Shown: positions 6,354 to 15,493, counted from the first letter of the stretch. The stretch is DNA of 15,917 nt from an uncultured Pseudomonadota bacterium (GCA_902776515.1 CACYQE010000004.1:1-15917), one strand, 5' to 3'. Numbers and translations are program-made. Notes: generated by a model from the letters alone, not told the origin.

Positions 6354-7422
6354 TTGTGGAATTGTTGGATTACCAAATGTTGGAAAATCCACTTTGTTTA
6401 ATGCATTAACACAGAGTGCGGCGGCTGATGCACAAAATTATCCGTTTTGCACCATAGAACCGAATACAGGCCGTGTTGTTGTGCCTGATGAAACACTGCA
6501 TAAATTGGCTGCTGTTGACAATTCGGCAAAAATAATACCGACACAATTGGAAATTGTTGATATTGCCGGACTTGTTCGTGGGGCATCTGCGGGTGAAGGT
6601 TTAGGAAATAAATTTTTAGGGAATATATTGGCAACTGATGCGATTATTCATGTTGTTCGTTGTTTTGAAAATGACGATATTGTTCATGTTGATGGACGTA
6701 TTGACCCAATTGCTGATATTGAAACAATTGAAACAGAATTGATGTTGGCTGATTTAGAAAGTTTGGAAAAACAGATAAAAAACCTTGAAAAAAAAGCACA
6801 CGGGTTGGATAAAAATGCCATTAAATTATTAGCTGATGCTAATATAATAAAAGAAAATCTGGAAAAATCTGTGCCGGCACGTTTGGGTGATGTTGATGCA
6901 ATACCGTTTAATTTATTAACTTCAAAACCGGTAATTTATGTGTGTAATGTTGAAGAAGCATCAGCTGCAACCGGAAACAAATTTTCTGATATGGTTGTCA
7001 AAAAATTTGGGGATAAAAATCCTGTATTAATAATTTCCGGAAAAATAGAAATGGAAATAGCACAAATTGTTGACCCAGAAGAAAGAAAAATGTTTTTAAA
7101 TGATTTAGGTTTGGAACATTCGGGGTTAGAACAAGTTATAAAAACTGGTTATGACACGTTGGGATTACAAACATTTTATACTGTTGGTCCAAAAGAAGCA
7201 CACGCTTGGACAATTACACGTGGTATGACCGCCCCCCAGGCCGCAGGAAAAATACATACTGATTTTGAAAAAGGTTTTATCCGGGCCGAGGTTATATCCC
7301 CATCTGATTATATAGCACTTGGTGGTGAAGTTGCGGTTAAAGAGGCCGGGAAAATGCGTCTTGTTGGGCGTGATTATGTGATGCAAGAAGGGGATATTTG
7401 TCATTTCTTGTTTAATAACTAA
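6343..7422 (+). CDS. ychF: Ribosome-binding ATPase/GTPase YchF (Obg family, OLA1)
   Basis: A 359-residue protein, close to the 363 of E. coli. The N-terminus has the P-loop GLPNVGKST (residues 9-17, K15), a G3 motif DIAGL (73-77) followed by VRGASAGEGLGNKFL, and the G4-position motif NVEE (202-205). NxxE instead of NKxD is the hallmark of YchF and explains its preference for ATP over GTP. Residues ~130-185 form the charged helical insertion, and the C-terminal ~85 residues (from FYTVGPKEAHAWTI to DYVMQEGDICHFLFNN) are the TGS domain. YchF binds ribosomes and influences translation and stress responses. The ATG is preceded by AAGGA at 6331-6335, 7 bases upstream. Only 27 bases separate it from the divergent SufD-like start, so its own promoter must lie in or next to that gene; I could not identify a convincing one. 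It is followed after 21 bases by the phosphotransacylase gene, probably in one operon. Confidence 0.97.
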   Translation: MGFNCGIVGLPNVGKSTLFNALTQSAAADAQNYPFCTIEPNTGRVVVPDETLHKLAAVDNSAKIIPTQLEIVDIAGLVRGASAGEGLGNKFLGNILATDAIIHVVRCFENDDIVHVDGRIDPIADIETIETELMLADLESLEKQIKNLEKKAHGLDKNAIKLLADANIIKENLEKSVPARLGDVDAIPFNLLTSKPVIYVCNVEEASAATGNKFSDMVVKKFGDKNPVLIISGKIEMEIAQIVDPEERKMFLNDLGLEHSGLEQVIKTGYDTLGLQTFYTVGPKEAHAWTITRGMTAPQAAGKIHTDFEKGFIRAEVISPSDYIALGGEVAVKEAGKMRLVGRDYVMQEGDICHFLFNN

Positions 7423-7432
7423 TGATACTTGC

Positions 7433-7438
7433 AGGGGG
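7433..7438 (+). promoter_or_regulatory. Ribosome binding site deciding the start of the phosphotransacylase gene
   Basis: AGGGGG lies five bases before ATG 7444 and inside the extended reading frame that begins with TTG at 7429. The position favours ATG 7444, giving 276 rather than 281 residues. Confidence 0.75.
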
Positions 7439-7443
7439 ATATA

Positions 7444-8274
7444 ATGAGAAAAGTTTTAGTTATTGGCGATTTAAATGACAAATTGTTAAACGTATTAAAT
7501 CGTGCAAAGCAAAATAATATTATTTCAGATTTTATAAATTATCAAATTTATAATCAAAAACATAATACTGATATTTCTGTGGCTGATTTTGTTAATGAAA
7601 TGCAAAATTTAATTAGTCCAACAGAGCTTGTTAATAATTGGATTGTTTTAAAAGGTAATATACACACAAAGGAATTTTTAAAATTCATTATAAAATGGGA
7701 AAATAATAAATTTTCTAAACCTGGGGATGAATTATTTTTGTCACATATTGCTTATTTATCAAATCCCACTAATGGTTTTGGTTTTTATTTATCTGATGCG
7801 GCATTAAATGTTACACAAATGCAAGATATAAAAACATTAAGAAAAATAATTGAAAACGCCATAAATTACGTATCAAAATTAAAAAATATAACACAAAAAA
7901 ATAAAATCAAAACAGTAATTGTTTTGGCGGCACGTAATGAAAGAATCCCGGGATATAATGTTGTAAAAGAAGTTATTGATACAAACGTATCAAACGATAT
8001 AAGTTTATTACAATTTGATGAATGTTTTAGTAAAGATTCTTTTATAAATAAAAATTCTGTTTCCGAATCTTTTGAATTTAGTATTCCTGATTTATTAATT
8101 ACCCCTGATATAACAACCGGAAATTGTATTTGGAAATCTTTAACTATTTTGAATAATTGGGTTTCAATGGGATATCTTGCCGGTGGTCATTTTGATGTTG
8201 TTGTTTTAAGCAGGTCCGATTCAGAAGAATCTTATTATAAATCAATAGAATTTTTATCTAAAAATCGTGGTTAA
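7444..8274 (+). CDS. Phosphate acetyl/butyryltransferase family protein (PTA_PTB domain)
   Basis: Enzymes of this family transfer an acyl group between coenzyme A and phosphate. The 276-residue protein has the family landmarks in order: LKGNIHTKEFLK (69-80), SHIAYL (100-105), YLSDAALNV (115-123) followed by the helix IIENAINYVSKL, FDECFSKDSF (191-200), PDLLITPDITTGN (215-227, the conserved PD-GN element) and VVVLSRSDSEESYYKS (252-267), which holds the Ser-Arg pair that contacts CoA and phosphate in Pta. The order and the LKG and SDAALN motifs are closer to phosphate butyryltransferase (Ptb) than to Pta. It is slightly shorter than usual (~300). The ATG at 7444 is chosen because AGGGGG (7433-7438) lies five bases before it; an earlier TTG at 7429 would put the SD inside the gene. 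No acyl kinase is visible nearby, so substrate and partner are unknown. It is very AT-rich, with Asn/Lys/Ile-heavy composition. The end converges with dnaG. Confidence 0.82.
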   Translation: MRKVLVIGDLNDKLLNVLNRAKQNNIISDFINYQIYNQKHNTDISVADFVNEMQNLISPTELVNNWIVLKGNIHTKEFLKFIIKWENNKFSKPGDELFLSHIAYLSNPTNGFGFYLSDAALNVTQMQDIKTLRKIIENAINYVSKLKNITQKNKIKTVIVLAARNERIPGYNVVKEVIDTNVSNDISLLQFDECFSKDSFINKNSVSESFEFSIPDLLITPDITTGNCIWKSLTILNNWVSMGYLAGGHFDVVVLSRSDSEESYYKSIEFLSKNRG

Positions 8275-9884
8275 ATTAACATATCTTGTTTTTCTTTCAT
8301 ACGATTTAATTCATCGTCTATACGGTTGATTTCATCGGATTCATCGATTTCGCCACGAAGTATTTTTGCGGTTAAATCTTGTTTTTTTTGTTTTAAATCT
8401 TTTATATATTTTTGTAATTTTAAAGAAATAATATATTTTTCCGCGGACTTTAAATCCAGATTAAAATCTGATTTTCCATCTGATTCAAAATCTAAATTAA
8501 ATGTATTTAAAAAATCACCGTATCTTTCCGCCATTTCTGGATATTTATTTACAATATAAACCAGTGTATTTTTCACTACTATATCTATATCTGGGACTGA
8601 TTCAGCGATTTTATCAGATGTTTTTTTCCATTTATGCCATTGATTAAATTTACGATTTTCATATTCGTGTTCATATTCACTTTTTAATAATTTATCTTGG
8701 ATTTTATCAATTTCTTTTTTTATAAATTGTGTGGCCTGGGTTTTTCCAGATGGTGTTTGAACAATGTAATTTTTATTTGCTGTATTCCATAAAAAATCAA
8801 CCAGTGGAACAGATGAATTAATAATTTTTTCCATATCTTTTTTACCACCATGCCGTAAAATTTCATCAGGGTCTTTACCACCCGATACAAAGGCGAAACG
8901 AACATCGGAATTATCACGTAAAAAAGGCATAATTAAACCACATGCACGAACAGCCGCTTTTTGTCCGGCACCATCACCATCAAAACAGAATATAATATTA
9001 CGATTGGATTTACATATCATTGATAAATGATCTTCGGTAAGTGCCGTCCCCAATGGTGCAACTGTTTCACCAAAACCGTTACATTGCATTTGAATTGCAT
9101 CAATTTGACCTTCGACAATAATGGTCCTGTTTGCACGGTGAATTGATTCGCGTGCAAAATTAAATCCAAACAAAGTTTGTCTTTTGTGAAATAATTCTGT
9201 ATCAGATGTATTTATATACTTTGGTTCGCTACCATCCAATGAACGCCCAGAAAAAGCGACTATTTTTCCCTTGGCATTAAATATAGGAAACATTAATTTA
9301 TCACGAAAAAAATCATAAACGCCATATTCACCGCGGCGAACAAGTCCGGTTGCAATTAATTTATCTTGCTTGGTATTTGCAAATGTTCCGGCAATAATAT
9401 TATTTTTTGGTGCATACCCAAGACCATATTTTTTTATCATATCATCTGAAAAACCGCGACCACGTATATATTCTAATGCAACGGAACCTTCGGGTGTAAA
9501 AAGTTTTTCTGCATAAATTTTTTGGGCTTTTTCAACGATATCAAAATAACTTTCTTCGGCGGCGATTTGGGCATCAGATTTTTGCTTTATTTGTGGTAAT
9601 GGAACACCCGCCATATCAGCCAATTCACTGATAGCAGATTTGAAATCAATATGTTCAGATTCCATTGTAAATGAAATAATATCACCATGTTTTCCGCAAC
9701 CAAAACAATGAAAGAATCCTTTGTCTTCATTGACTGAAAAAGACGGTGTTTTTTCATTATGAAAAGGACAGCATCCCCAATAATTTTGACCCTTTTTAAC
9801 CAATGGAACACGCCGGCCAATAACATCCACAATAGACAATCGTTCGCGTAATAAATCAGTAAAATTATTGTCGTATTTTGACAT
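8271..9884 (-). CDS. dnaG: DNA primase
   Basis: DnaG makes the RNA primers for lagging-strand synthesis and works with the replicative helicase DnaB. The 537-residue protein has an N-terminal CHC2 zinc-binding domain (C39, H42, C60, C63; CPFHNEKTPSF and FHCFGCGKHGD), a central RNA polymerase basic region (LRGRGF-type EYIRGRGFSDDMIKKYGLGYAP, DKLMFPIFNAKGKIVAFSGR) and a TOPRIM fold with E258 in VEGQIDAI and the DGDGAGQKA motif at 302-310. The family usually has VEGYMD or VEGYFD, so GQID is an unusual variant next to the catalytic Glu. The C-terminal part, from about residue 370, is charged and poorly recognisable; the total is ~45 residues shorter than E. coli DnaG, so the helicase-binding domain appears reduced or divergent. 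The start overlaps the topA stop by one base (TAATG), which indicates translational coupling. Its stop codon shares bases with that of the convergent phosphotransacylase gene. Confidence 0.96.
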   Translation of the reverse strand: MSKYDNNFTDLLRERLSIVDVIGRRVPLVKKGQNYWGCCPFHNEKTPSFSVNEDKGFFHCFGCGKHGDIISFTMESEHIDFKSAISELADMAGVPLPQIKQKSDAQIAAEESYFDIVEKAQKIYAEKLFTPEGSVALEYIRGRGFSDDMIKKYGLGYAPKNNIIAGTFANTKQDKLIATGLVRRGEYGVYDFFRDKLMFPIFNAKGKIVAFSGRSLDGSEPKYINTSDTELFHKRQTLFGFNFARESIHRANRTIIVEGQIDAIQMQCNGFGETVAPLGTALTEDHLSMICKSNRNIIFCFDGDGAGQKAAVRACGLIMPFLRDNSDVRFAFVSGGKDPDEILRHGGKKDMEKIINSSVPLVDFLWNTANKNYIVQTPSGKTQATQFIKKEIDKIQDKLLKSEYEHEYENRKFNQWHKWKKTSDKIAESVPDIDIVVKNTLVYIVNKYPEMAERYGDFLNTFNLDFESDGKSDFNLDLKSAEKYIISLKLQKYIKDLKQKKQDLTAKILRGEIDESDEINRIDDELNRMKEKQDMLI

Positions 9885-12118
9885 TATTTTTTAATAAACC
9901 TTTTTGTTGGCTTTTTATTATTTATTAAATCTATTGCTGTTTCTAAATCAGGTTGTTCAGATACACCGACATTTACACGATTAGATGATATATATGCACC
10001 GTAACGTCCTGTTGGATAAAAATAAATCATTTTATCTGTTTTAGGGTTTTTACCAATTTCTATTGGTTCAACCTTCTTGGTGCCACCGGCCAATAACTCG
10101 TTTGCAATTTCCAATGTTATTGTATCAGATGTATATTTTTTTGCCGACACGTTCTTTTTTCCGTCCGTCACATAAGGACCAAATTTACCAATACGGAAAT
10201 AAATCCCATTTCCTAAATCTTTTGGTTCGTTTGATTTTTTAACTTCATCTGTTGAATTAGTTTCAGACAAACGTTTTGTATAATCACATGTTGGATAATT
10301 TTCACAACCGATAAATGCACCATATTTAGATAGTTTTATACCAAGTTTTCCGCCACATTTCGGACATTTATCATTACCATCTGAAAACATGTGTTTTTTC
10401 ATAAATGTATTTATTTCGTTAATTATTTCGGCTGTTTTAACATCACGTGCATCAGAAATCATACCCTTGGTATCACCCCAAAAATCGTTTAATGCAGCCA
10501 ATTTTTTGGTTTTACCATTTGATACATCATCCAAAGTGTCTTCTGTTTTAGCGGTAAAGTTAACATCAACCAAATCAGCAAAGTATTTTGCCAAATATGC
10601 CGCGATAACCCATCCACCAGATGTAGGATGAAAACGGCGTTGTTTGTCTTGTTCCACGTAATTACGGTCAACAATAGTTGACATAATGGTCGCATACGTT
10701 GATGGACGGCCGATACCTAATTCTTCCAATTTTTTTACCAATGATGCTTCGGTATATCTTGCCGGTGGTTGTGTAAAGTGTTGTTCTGAATTTATTTCAG
10801 TAATAATAATATCATCACCAACCGATAAGACCGGCAATTTTGATTCGTTTTCTTCATCAGAATCATCTTTGCCCTCATCGTATATCTTCATAAAGCCATC
10901 AAAAGTTCTTGTTGTTCCAACGGTATGAAATGTTGCAATTTCATCATTTGTTAATATATCAACCGATACAGAATCAAATTCCGCATTTGTCATTTGGCAT
11001 GCCACAGTTCGTTTCCATATCAAATCATATAATTTCTTTTCGTCACCATCCAAATCATAGTCAGAAATATCAAAATGTGTTGGACGAATCGCTTCGTGTG
11101 CCTCTTGTGCGTTTTTAGATTTTGTAACATAAATATTTGGTGTTTTAGGCAAGAATTTATCACCATAGTTTTTAGAAATATATTTTCTGATTTCTTCTAT
11201 GGCCTCGGTTGATAAATTTGTCGCATCGGTACGCATATACGTAATGTAACCATTTTCATACAATTTTTGGGCAACAGACATAGTTTTTTTTGATGAAAAA
11301 TAAAGTTTACGTGCGGCTTCTTGTTGTAACGTACTGGTTGTAAATGGTGCAAACGGTTTGCGTGAAGATTTTTTCTTTTCTATATCTGAAACTTTTGCAT
11401 CAATAGGTGTTTGTAATTTTTTTGTGACATTATTTATATCATTGATATTTTTTAATGTCATTTTTTCTATTTTTTCACCATCAAAATAAACAAGTCCGGC
11501 ATTAAAAGATTTTTTATTTGTTTCACATACAGCCGCGACAGACCAATATTCAGTTGGTTTAAAATCTTCTATTTCGCGTTCACGGTCAACAACCAATTTA
11601 ACCGCAACTGATTGAACACGGCCTGCTGATTTGCCAAGATTACGCCGCCATAACAACGGTGATATTTCAAAACCAATCAAATAATCCAACGCACGCCGAA
11701 CCAAATAAGCATCAACTAAATTAGAATCTATTTCACGCGGATGTTCTATGGCTTCGCTTACCGCCCGTTTTGTAATTTCATGAAATGCGACACGATACAC
11801 CGGCGTTTTTCCAAGTAATTTTTTTGAATTTAATATATCCAGTATATGCCAGGCAATTGCTTCCCCTTCACGGTCAGGATCCGATGCCAAATATACTGCA
11901 TCTGCTTTTTTAACCTCGTCAATTATTAATTTGATTTGCTTTTCTTTGCCGGGCATAATTTGCCAACGCATAGCAAAATCTTTTTCTGTATCCACACTGC
12001 CATTTTCAGGAACTAAATCACGAACATGTCCCACAGATGCGATAACACGCCATCCACGACCAAGATATTTTTCTATGGTTTTTGCCTTGGATGGAGATTC
12101 AACGATAAGCAGATTCAT
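9884..12118 (-). CDS. topA: DNA topoisomerase I
   Basis: Type IA topoisomerase that relaxes negative supercoils. The 744-residue protein starts with the TOPRIM domain (LIVESPSKAKTIEKYLG with E7; SDPDREGEAIAW with D80, D82, E84 for Mg2+). The core has RALDYLIGFEISPLLW and SAGRVQSVAVKLVVDRE, and the active-site tyrosine is Y294 in ITYMRTDATNLS. The C-terminus has one C4 zinc finger (C585, C588, C605, C611), then two Topo_C repeats, at about 632-676 (GIYFRIGKFGPYVT) and 686-735 (MIYFYPTGRYGAYIS), and ends in a basic tail. E. coli has three zinc fingers, while one finger plus Topo_C repeats is common in alphaproteobacteria. It starts three bases after the rodA stop and overlaps dnaG by one base, so it belongs to the same operon. 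Confidence 0.97.
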   Translation of the reverse strand: MNLLIVESPSKAKTIEKYLGRGWRVIASVGHVRDLVPENGSVDTEKDFAMRWQIMPGKEKQIKLIIDEVKKADAVYLASDPDREGEAIAWHILDILNSKKLLGKTPVYRVAFHEITKRAVSEAIEHPREIDSNLVDAYLVRRALDYLIGFEISPLLWRRNLGKSAGRVQSVAVKLVVDREREIEDFKPTEYWSVAAVCETNKKSFNAGLVYFDGEKIEKMTLKNINDINNVTKKLQTPIDAKVSDIEKKKSSRKPFAPFTTSTLQQEAARKLYFSSKKTMSVAQKLYENGYITYMRTDATNLSTEAIEEIRKYISKNYGDKFLPKTPNIYVTKSKNAQEAHEAIRPTHFDISDYDLDGDEKKLYDLIWKRTVACQMTNAEFDSVSVDILTNDEIATFHTVGTTRTFDGFMKIYDEGKDDSDEENESKLPVLSVGDDIIITEINSEQHFTQPPARYTEASLVKKLEELGIGRPSTYATIMSTIVDRNYVEQDKQRRFHPTSGGWVIAAYLAKYFADLVDVNFTAKTEDTLDDVSNGKTKKLAALNDFWGDTKGMISDARDVKTAEIINEINTFMKKHMFSDGNDKCPKCGGKLGIKLSKYGAFIGCENYPTCDYTKRLSETNSTDEVKKSNEPKDLGNGIYFRIGKFGPYVTDGKKNVSAKKYTSDTITLEIANELLAGGTKKVEPIEIGKNPKTDKMIYFYPTGRYGAYISSNRVNVGVSEQPDLETAIDLINNKKPTKRFIKK

Positions 12119-12121
12119 TTT

Positions 12122-13267
12122 CTAACTTCCTTTTGCCGATAATTGTTGGTCTTTGTGTATACGTGCATTTTGACTTAGTCCAAATCCAAACATCAGTGAT
12201 AAAAGACTGCTGCCGCCAAAGGACATAAGTGGTAATGGAACGCCAACGGTCGGGGCTAAACCCAAAACCATAGAGATATTTATAAAATAATAAATGAAAA
12301 AGTTCAACATAAAACCAAAACACACCAATTGACCAAACCTGTTTTTACATATTTTTGCCGTCCAAAACAAGGCCACAACTATTATACTGTAAAGGATTAA
12401 CAACACAAAGGCACCAAAAAATCCAAATTCTTCACCAAGCATGGTAAATATGAAATCTGTTTGTTTTTCTGGCAAAAACGATTGTTGTGATTGTGACCCG
12501 TTCATATATCCTTTGCCAATCATACCGCCACTGCCAAATGCGATTTTTGCCTGATTTATTTGATATCCGGCACCTTGGGCATCATGGTCAGGATTTATAA
12601 ATGTAATAATTCTTTCACGTTGGTATTGGTGTAGTCCACCAAACCATATTGCCGGTGCGGCTAAAACCAGTAAAATTCCACCAATTGCAAACCATTTTCT
12701 GTTTGCACCAACAATAAAAAACATACCGCCAGTAATCATCGCAATGGAAATAGCTGTTCCTAAATCTGGCTGCATAACAATTAATCCAAAAGGAACAAGC
12801 ATCAAAAGAGTAGGAACAATGTAATTTCTGAATTTACTTAATTCGACAGAATTCATCCATGCAAAATAACGTGCCAACACTAATACTAATGCCATTTTAA
12901 AAATTTCTGATGGTTGAATGTGTATAAACCCAAGGTTCAACCAACGTTGGGCACCCATACCAGTGTGTCCAACAAACGTAACTAAAACAATTAAAATAAA
13001 AGCGACAATATAAATCAAATACGCTGATTTTATCCAAAATTTTATATTTGAAAAAGCGGCAACACCAAAAACAATAAATCCTAAAATAATTTTAAATAAT
13101 TGCGGTAAAGCAAAAGGATTCCATGACCCACCGCCCGCCGAATATAATATAACTTCGGATATGATTAAAATTAAACACATAGGAACAAACATAGACCATG
13201 AAAAACGGTTCAGTTTTTCAGAAAATGTCATCATATTTGCATTAGAAACACGTGTTTGTCTTGTCAT
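12122..13267 (-). CDS. rodA: Rod-shape determining peptidoglycan glycosyltransferase RodA (SEDS family)
   Basis: RodA polymerises lipid II into glycan strands in the elongasome, acting with PBP2 in the inner membrane. The 381-residue protein has about ten hydrophobic segments and the SEDS signatures: GAQRWLNLG then IQPSE (106-121), QPDLGTA (166-172), YQRER with INPDHDAQGAGYQINQ, FLPEKQTDFIFTMLGEEFGFFGAF (265-288) and the C-terminal VGVPLPLMSFGGSS. D271 in EKQTDF is the expected catalytic aspartate. I choose the ATG at 13267, two bases after the mrdA stop codon (TAA AT ATG); the frame is open 30 codons further up to 13357, but that part overlaps mrdA and looks like out-of-frame translation. 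Two Met codons at residues 12-13 are other possible starts. Three bases separate its stop from topA. Confidence 0.96.
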   Translation of the reverse strand: MTRQTRVSNANMMTFSEKLNRFSWSMFVPMCLILIISEVILYSAGGGSWNPFALPQLFKIILGFIVFGVAAFSNIKFWIKSAYLIYIVAFILIVLVTFVGHTGMGAQRWLNLGFIHIQPSEIFKMALVLVLARYFAWMNSVELSKFRNYIVPTLLMLVPFGLIVMQPDLGTAISIAMITGGMFFIVGANRKWFAIGGILLVLAAPAIWFGGLHQYQRERIITFINPDHDAQGAGYQINQAKIAFGSGGMIGKGYMNGSQSQQSFLPEKQTDFIFTMLGEEFGFFGAFVLLILYSIIVVALFWTAKICKNRFGQLVCFGFMLNFFIYYFINISMVLGLAPTVGVPLPLMSFGGSSLLSLMFGFGLSQNARIHKDQQLSAKGS

Positions 13268-13269
13268 AT

Positions 13270-15042
13270 TTATTCGTTCTTTAACAGAGTTGTCATTGTT
13301 TTTGCTGCTGTGCGTGCGGCAGAACCACTGGACCCAGAATGTTCTGTTATAACACATACAACGTATTTTGGATTTGTTGTTGGTGCATATCCAACAAACA
13401 AACCATGATTACGCATATTCCATTTTAATTGTTCGTTTGTTAAAACGCCAGTAAGACGTTCACTGCGTGAAATACTGCGAACCTGGGATGTTCCGGTTTT
13501 TCCGCCCATCTTGGCACCATTGACATTAATAGCACTGCCTGATGCTGTCCCGCCGGGTTTTAATACTTGTTCCAAACCATTTAAAACGAATTTTATGTTT
13601 TTGTCTTGTAGCCCAAGGTTTTTAAATTTTGGTTTAGTATCGGTTTTTATAAGTCGTGGAACAACCAATTTATTTGATGCCACACGTGCCATCATTACTG
13701 CAAGTTGCATACAATTAACCAATATAAAACCCTGGCCTATGCCGGAAATAATCGTGTCACCATGAACCCAATTAGAACCAATATGTGATTCTTTCCAATG
13801 GCGGTCAGGTATAATCCCGGTCATTTGTTTAGGAATAATTTCTTGAATATATTTTTCCGTCAGCCCTAATTTTATAGCCATTTGTTTTATTGCATCGATT
13901 CCAATGCGTAATGCTAATTGATAAAAATATATGTCGCATGAATGTTTCAATGCATCAGCAAGGTTCATTTTACCATGGCCTTTGGCCTCCCAACAATGAT
14001 AACGCCGGTCGCCATAATCCCAATAGCCCGGACAAAAAGTTGTCTCAGTTGGTGTAATTGCACCAGATTCCAATGCCGCCAATGCAACAACAATTTTAAA
14101 AGTTGACCCCGGTGGATAAAGGCCTTCAAATACCTTGTTCATAAATGGTTTTGCAAAATTTTGGCGTAGTTCTGAAAGATATTCTTCGGCATCATCCCCT
14201 GAAAAATTATTTGGATTAAAACTGGGGGTGGAAACCATTGCTAATATATCCCCTGTTTCTATATCCAATGCAACCCCACATCCGGATTTATGCAATGTTA
14301 ACGCATCATAAAGTTCCCGTTGGGCTGCATCGTTAATAGTCGTTTTAATGTCATTACCTGTGACCGGGTTTTTAAATAAAGATTTATCTTCCCCAGTAAT
14401 ACGGCCAACCGCATTTGCAATCATAACTGTTTGACCGGGTGTTCCACTTAAATGTTTATTATACGTCTTTTCTAAACCGGTGATACCAGTTGTATAAAAA
14501 GGTGTGTTTGCAACCGGTTTATCCGGAACACCAACATACCCAAAAAATTGTGCCCCAGCCGGACCCATTTCATATACACGTGTATAACCACTTTCAATAT
14601 GTAATCCCGGTATATTCAAAGCCTGTAATTGTGCCAATATTTTCCATTCAGTATTTTCACTAACAAGAACAGGTTGAAATTTTTGCTGTTTTTTTATGCG
14701 GGCGTAAATGTGTTCTACACGTTTTTTAGAAAGTTTTAATTCTTTGGTCACAGTGGAAATTAAATCGTCAATGTTTTCGGCTTCTTCGGGAATAATATAA
14801 ATACGATAAACAGGTGCATCATGCGAAATGATGGTGCCGTTTCGTGACAGGATTTTTCCACGTTCAGGCATATTTATTTGGATTCTAAATGAATTATTTT
14901 CGCTTTTCTTTTTATATGTTTTATGTTCAAAAAGTTGCATTTGCAACATACGCAAAATCAATACAGATGTTAGTACCATACCTGTGGTTAAAAATATGGC
15001 ACTGCGGCGGTCAAATTGTTTTGATATTTCTGTATCAATCAT
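13270..15042 (-). CDS. mrdA: Penicillin-binding protein 2 (elongation transpeptidase)
   Basis: PBP2 crosslinks peptidoglycan during cell elongation and is the beta-lactam target of mecillinam in E. coli. The 590-residue protein has a short cytoplasmic N-terminus and one membrane anchor (~15-37), a pedestal/dimerisation domain (~45-210, with PERGKILSRNGTIIS and the GAQFFGYVG segment) and a transpeptidase domain. The three penicillin-binding motifs are intact: STFK at 313-316 (S313 nucleophile, in YPPGSTFK), SCD at 368-370 and KTG at 515-517 (GGKTGTSQ). The protein ends shortly after SGSAARTAAK with little C-terminal extension, making it about 40 residues shorter than E. coli PBP2. The ATG at 15042 follows AAGGTGG and overlaps the end of mreD by 8 bases. 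It is coupled to rodA two bases downstream, the standard mrdA-rodA pair. Confidence 0.96.
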   Translation of the reverse strand: MIDTEISKQFDRRSAIFLTTGMVLTSVLILRMLQMQLFEHKTYKKKSENNSFRIQINMPERGKILSRNGTIISHDAPVYRIYIIPEEAENIDDLISTVTKELKLSKKRVEHIYARIKKQQKFQPVLVSENTEWKILAQLQALNIPGLHIESGYTRVYEMGPAGAQFFGYVGVPDKPVANTPFYTTGITGLEKTYNKHLSGTPGQTVMIANAVGRITGEDKSLFKNPVTGNDIKTTINDAAQRELYDALTLHKSGCGVALDIETGDILAMVSTPSFNPNNFSGDDAEEYLSELRQNFAKPFMNKVFEGLYPPGSTFKIVVALAALESGAITPTETTFCPGYWDYGDRRYHCWEAKGHGKMNLADALKHSCDIYFYQLALRIGIDAIKQMAIKLGLTEKYIQEIIPKQMTGIIPDRHWKESHIGSNWVHGDTIISGIGQGFILVNCMQLAVMMARVASNKLVVPRLIKTDTKPKFKNLGLQDKNIKFVLNGLEQVLKPGGTASGSAINVNGAKMGGKTGTSQVRSISRSERLTGVLTNEQLKWNMRNHGLFVGYAPTTNPKYVVCVITEHSGSSGSAARTAAKTMTTLLKNE

Positions 15043-15493
15043 TTTTCACCACCTTGTTAATAATCATCGTAATTGGAATATACATCGCACATACATATAA
15101 AAACAAAAGCCCAGACATAAGAAAATTCAAAAATGTTAATCCAGCCAGCAGAATGGTTAATATAATCACACCAATAAAAATCATAAAGGCATAAAAACCG
15201 TGCTTATCAGTGTGTGTCAAATCAATAAACGTTTGTATATTCGCAACAGCATAATACAAACAATAAAATATAGTCCACGTAAACACAGTCCCAAATTTAT
15301 AATCAATCAAAAAACAGATTAATATTGCAAAAAAAGTAAAATATGGAACAGGTCGTATAAAAGAACAATAAAACACCGGAATAATTGCCAAAATACCGGC
15401 CGGATTAAACCAAGGTGCCGACAAACGCAATAATAAAATGGTCAACAAAAACGGAAAACATTTTATTAAAAAATTTATAATATCGCGTTTCAT
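15035..15493 (-). CDS. mreD: Rod-shape determining protein MreD
   Basis: MreD is a small integral inner-membrane protein of the elongasome that works with MreC to connect MreB filaments to PBP2 and RodA. The 152-residue protein has about five hydrophobic segments, starting after MKRDIINFLIKCFP, with the Pro- and Tyr-containing loops (IIPVFYCSFIRPVPYFTFF, where the R-P pair followed by a membrane segment is usual in MreD). MreD sequences are poorly conserved, so the call rests on size, topology and on its place between mreC and mrdA. The start ATG overlaps the mreC stop (ATGA, 4 bases), and the end overlaps mrdA by 8 bases, so all three are translationally coupled. Confidence 0.9.
   Translation of the reverse strand: MKRDIINFLIKCFPFLLTILLLRLSAPWFNPAGILAIIPVFYCSFIRPVPYFTFFAILICFLIDYKFGTVFTWTIFYCLYYAVANIQTFIDLTHTDKHGFYAFMIFIGVIILTILLAGLTFLNFLMSGLLFLYVCAMYIPITMIINKVVKND

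Noticed and set aside
7429..7443. TTG start for the phosphotransacylase at 7429.
   Set aside because: It would place the AGGGGG ribosome site inside the coding region; ATG 7444 has correct spacing.
13268..13357. N-terminal extension of RodA by 30 residues.
   Set aside because: The extension (MCYNRTFWVQWFC...) is the out-of-frame reading of the end of mrdA and has no family resemblance; the ATG at 13267 just after the mrdA stop is the natural coupled start.
14889..15194. 101-residue plus-strand open frame opposite mrdA/mreD.
   Set aside because: It is antisense to two well-supported coupled genes and its hydrophobicity reflects the antisense of membrane segments.
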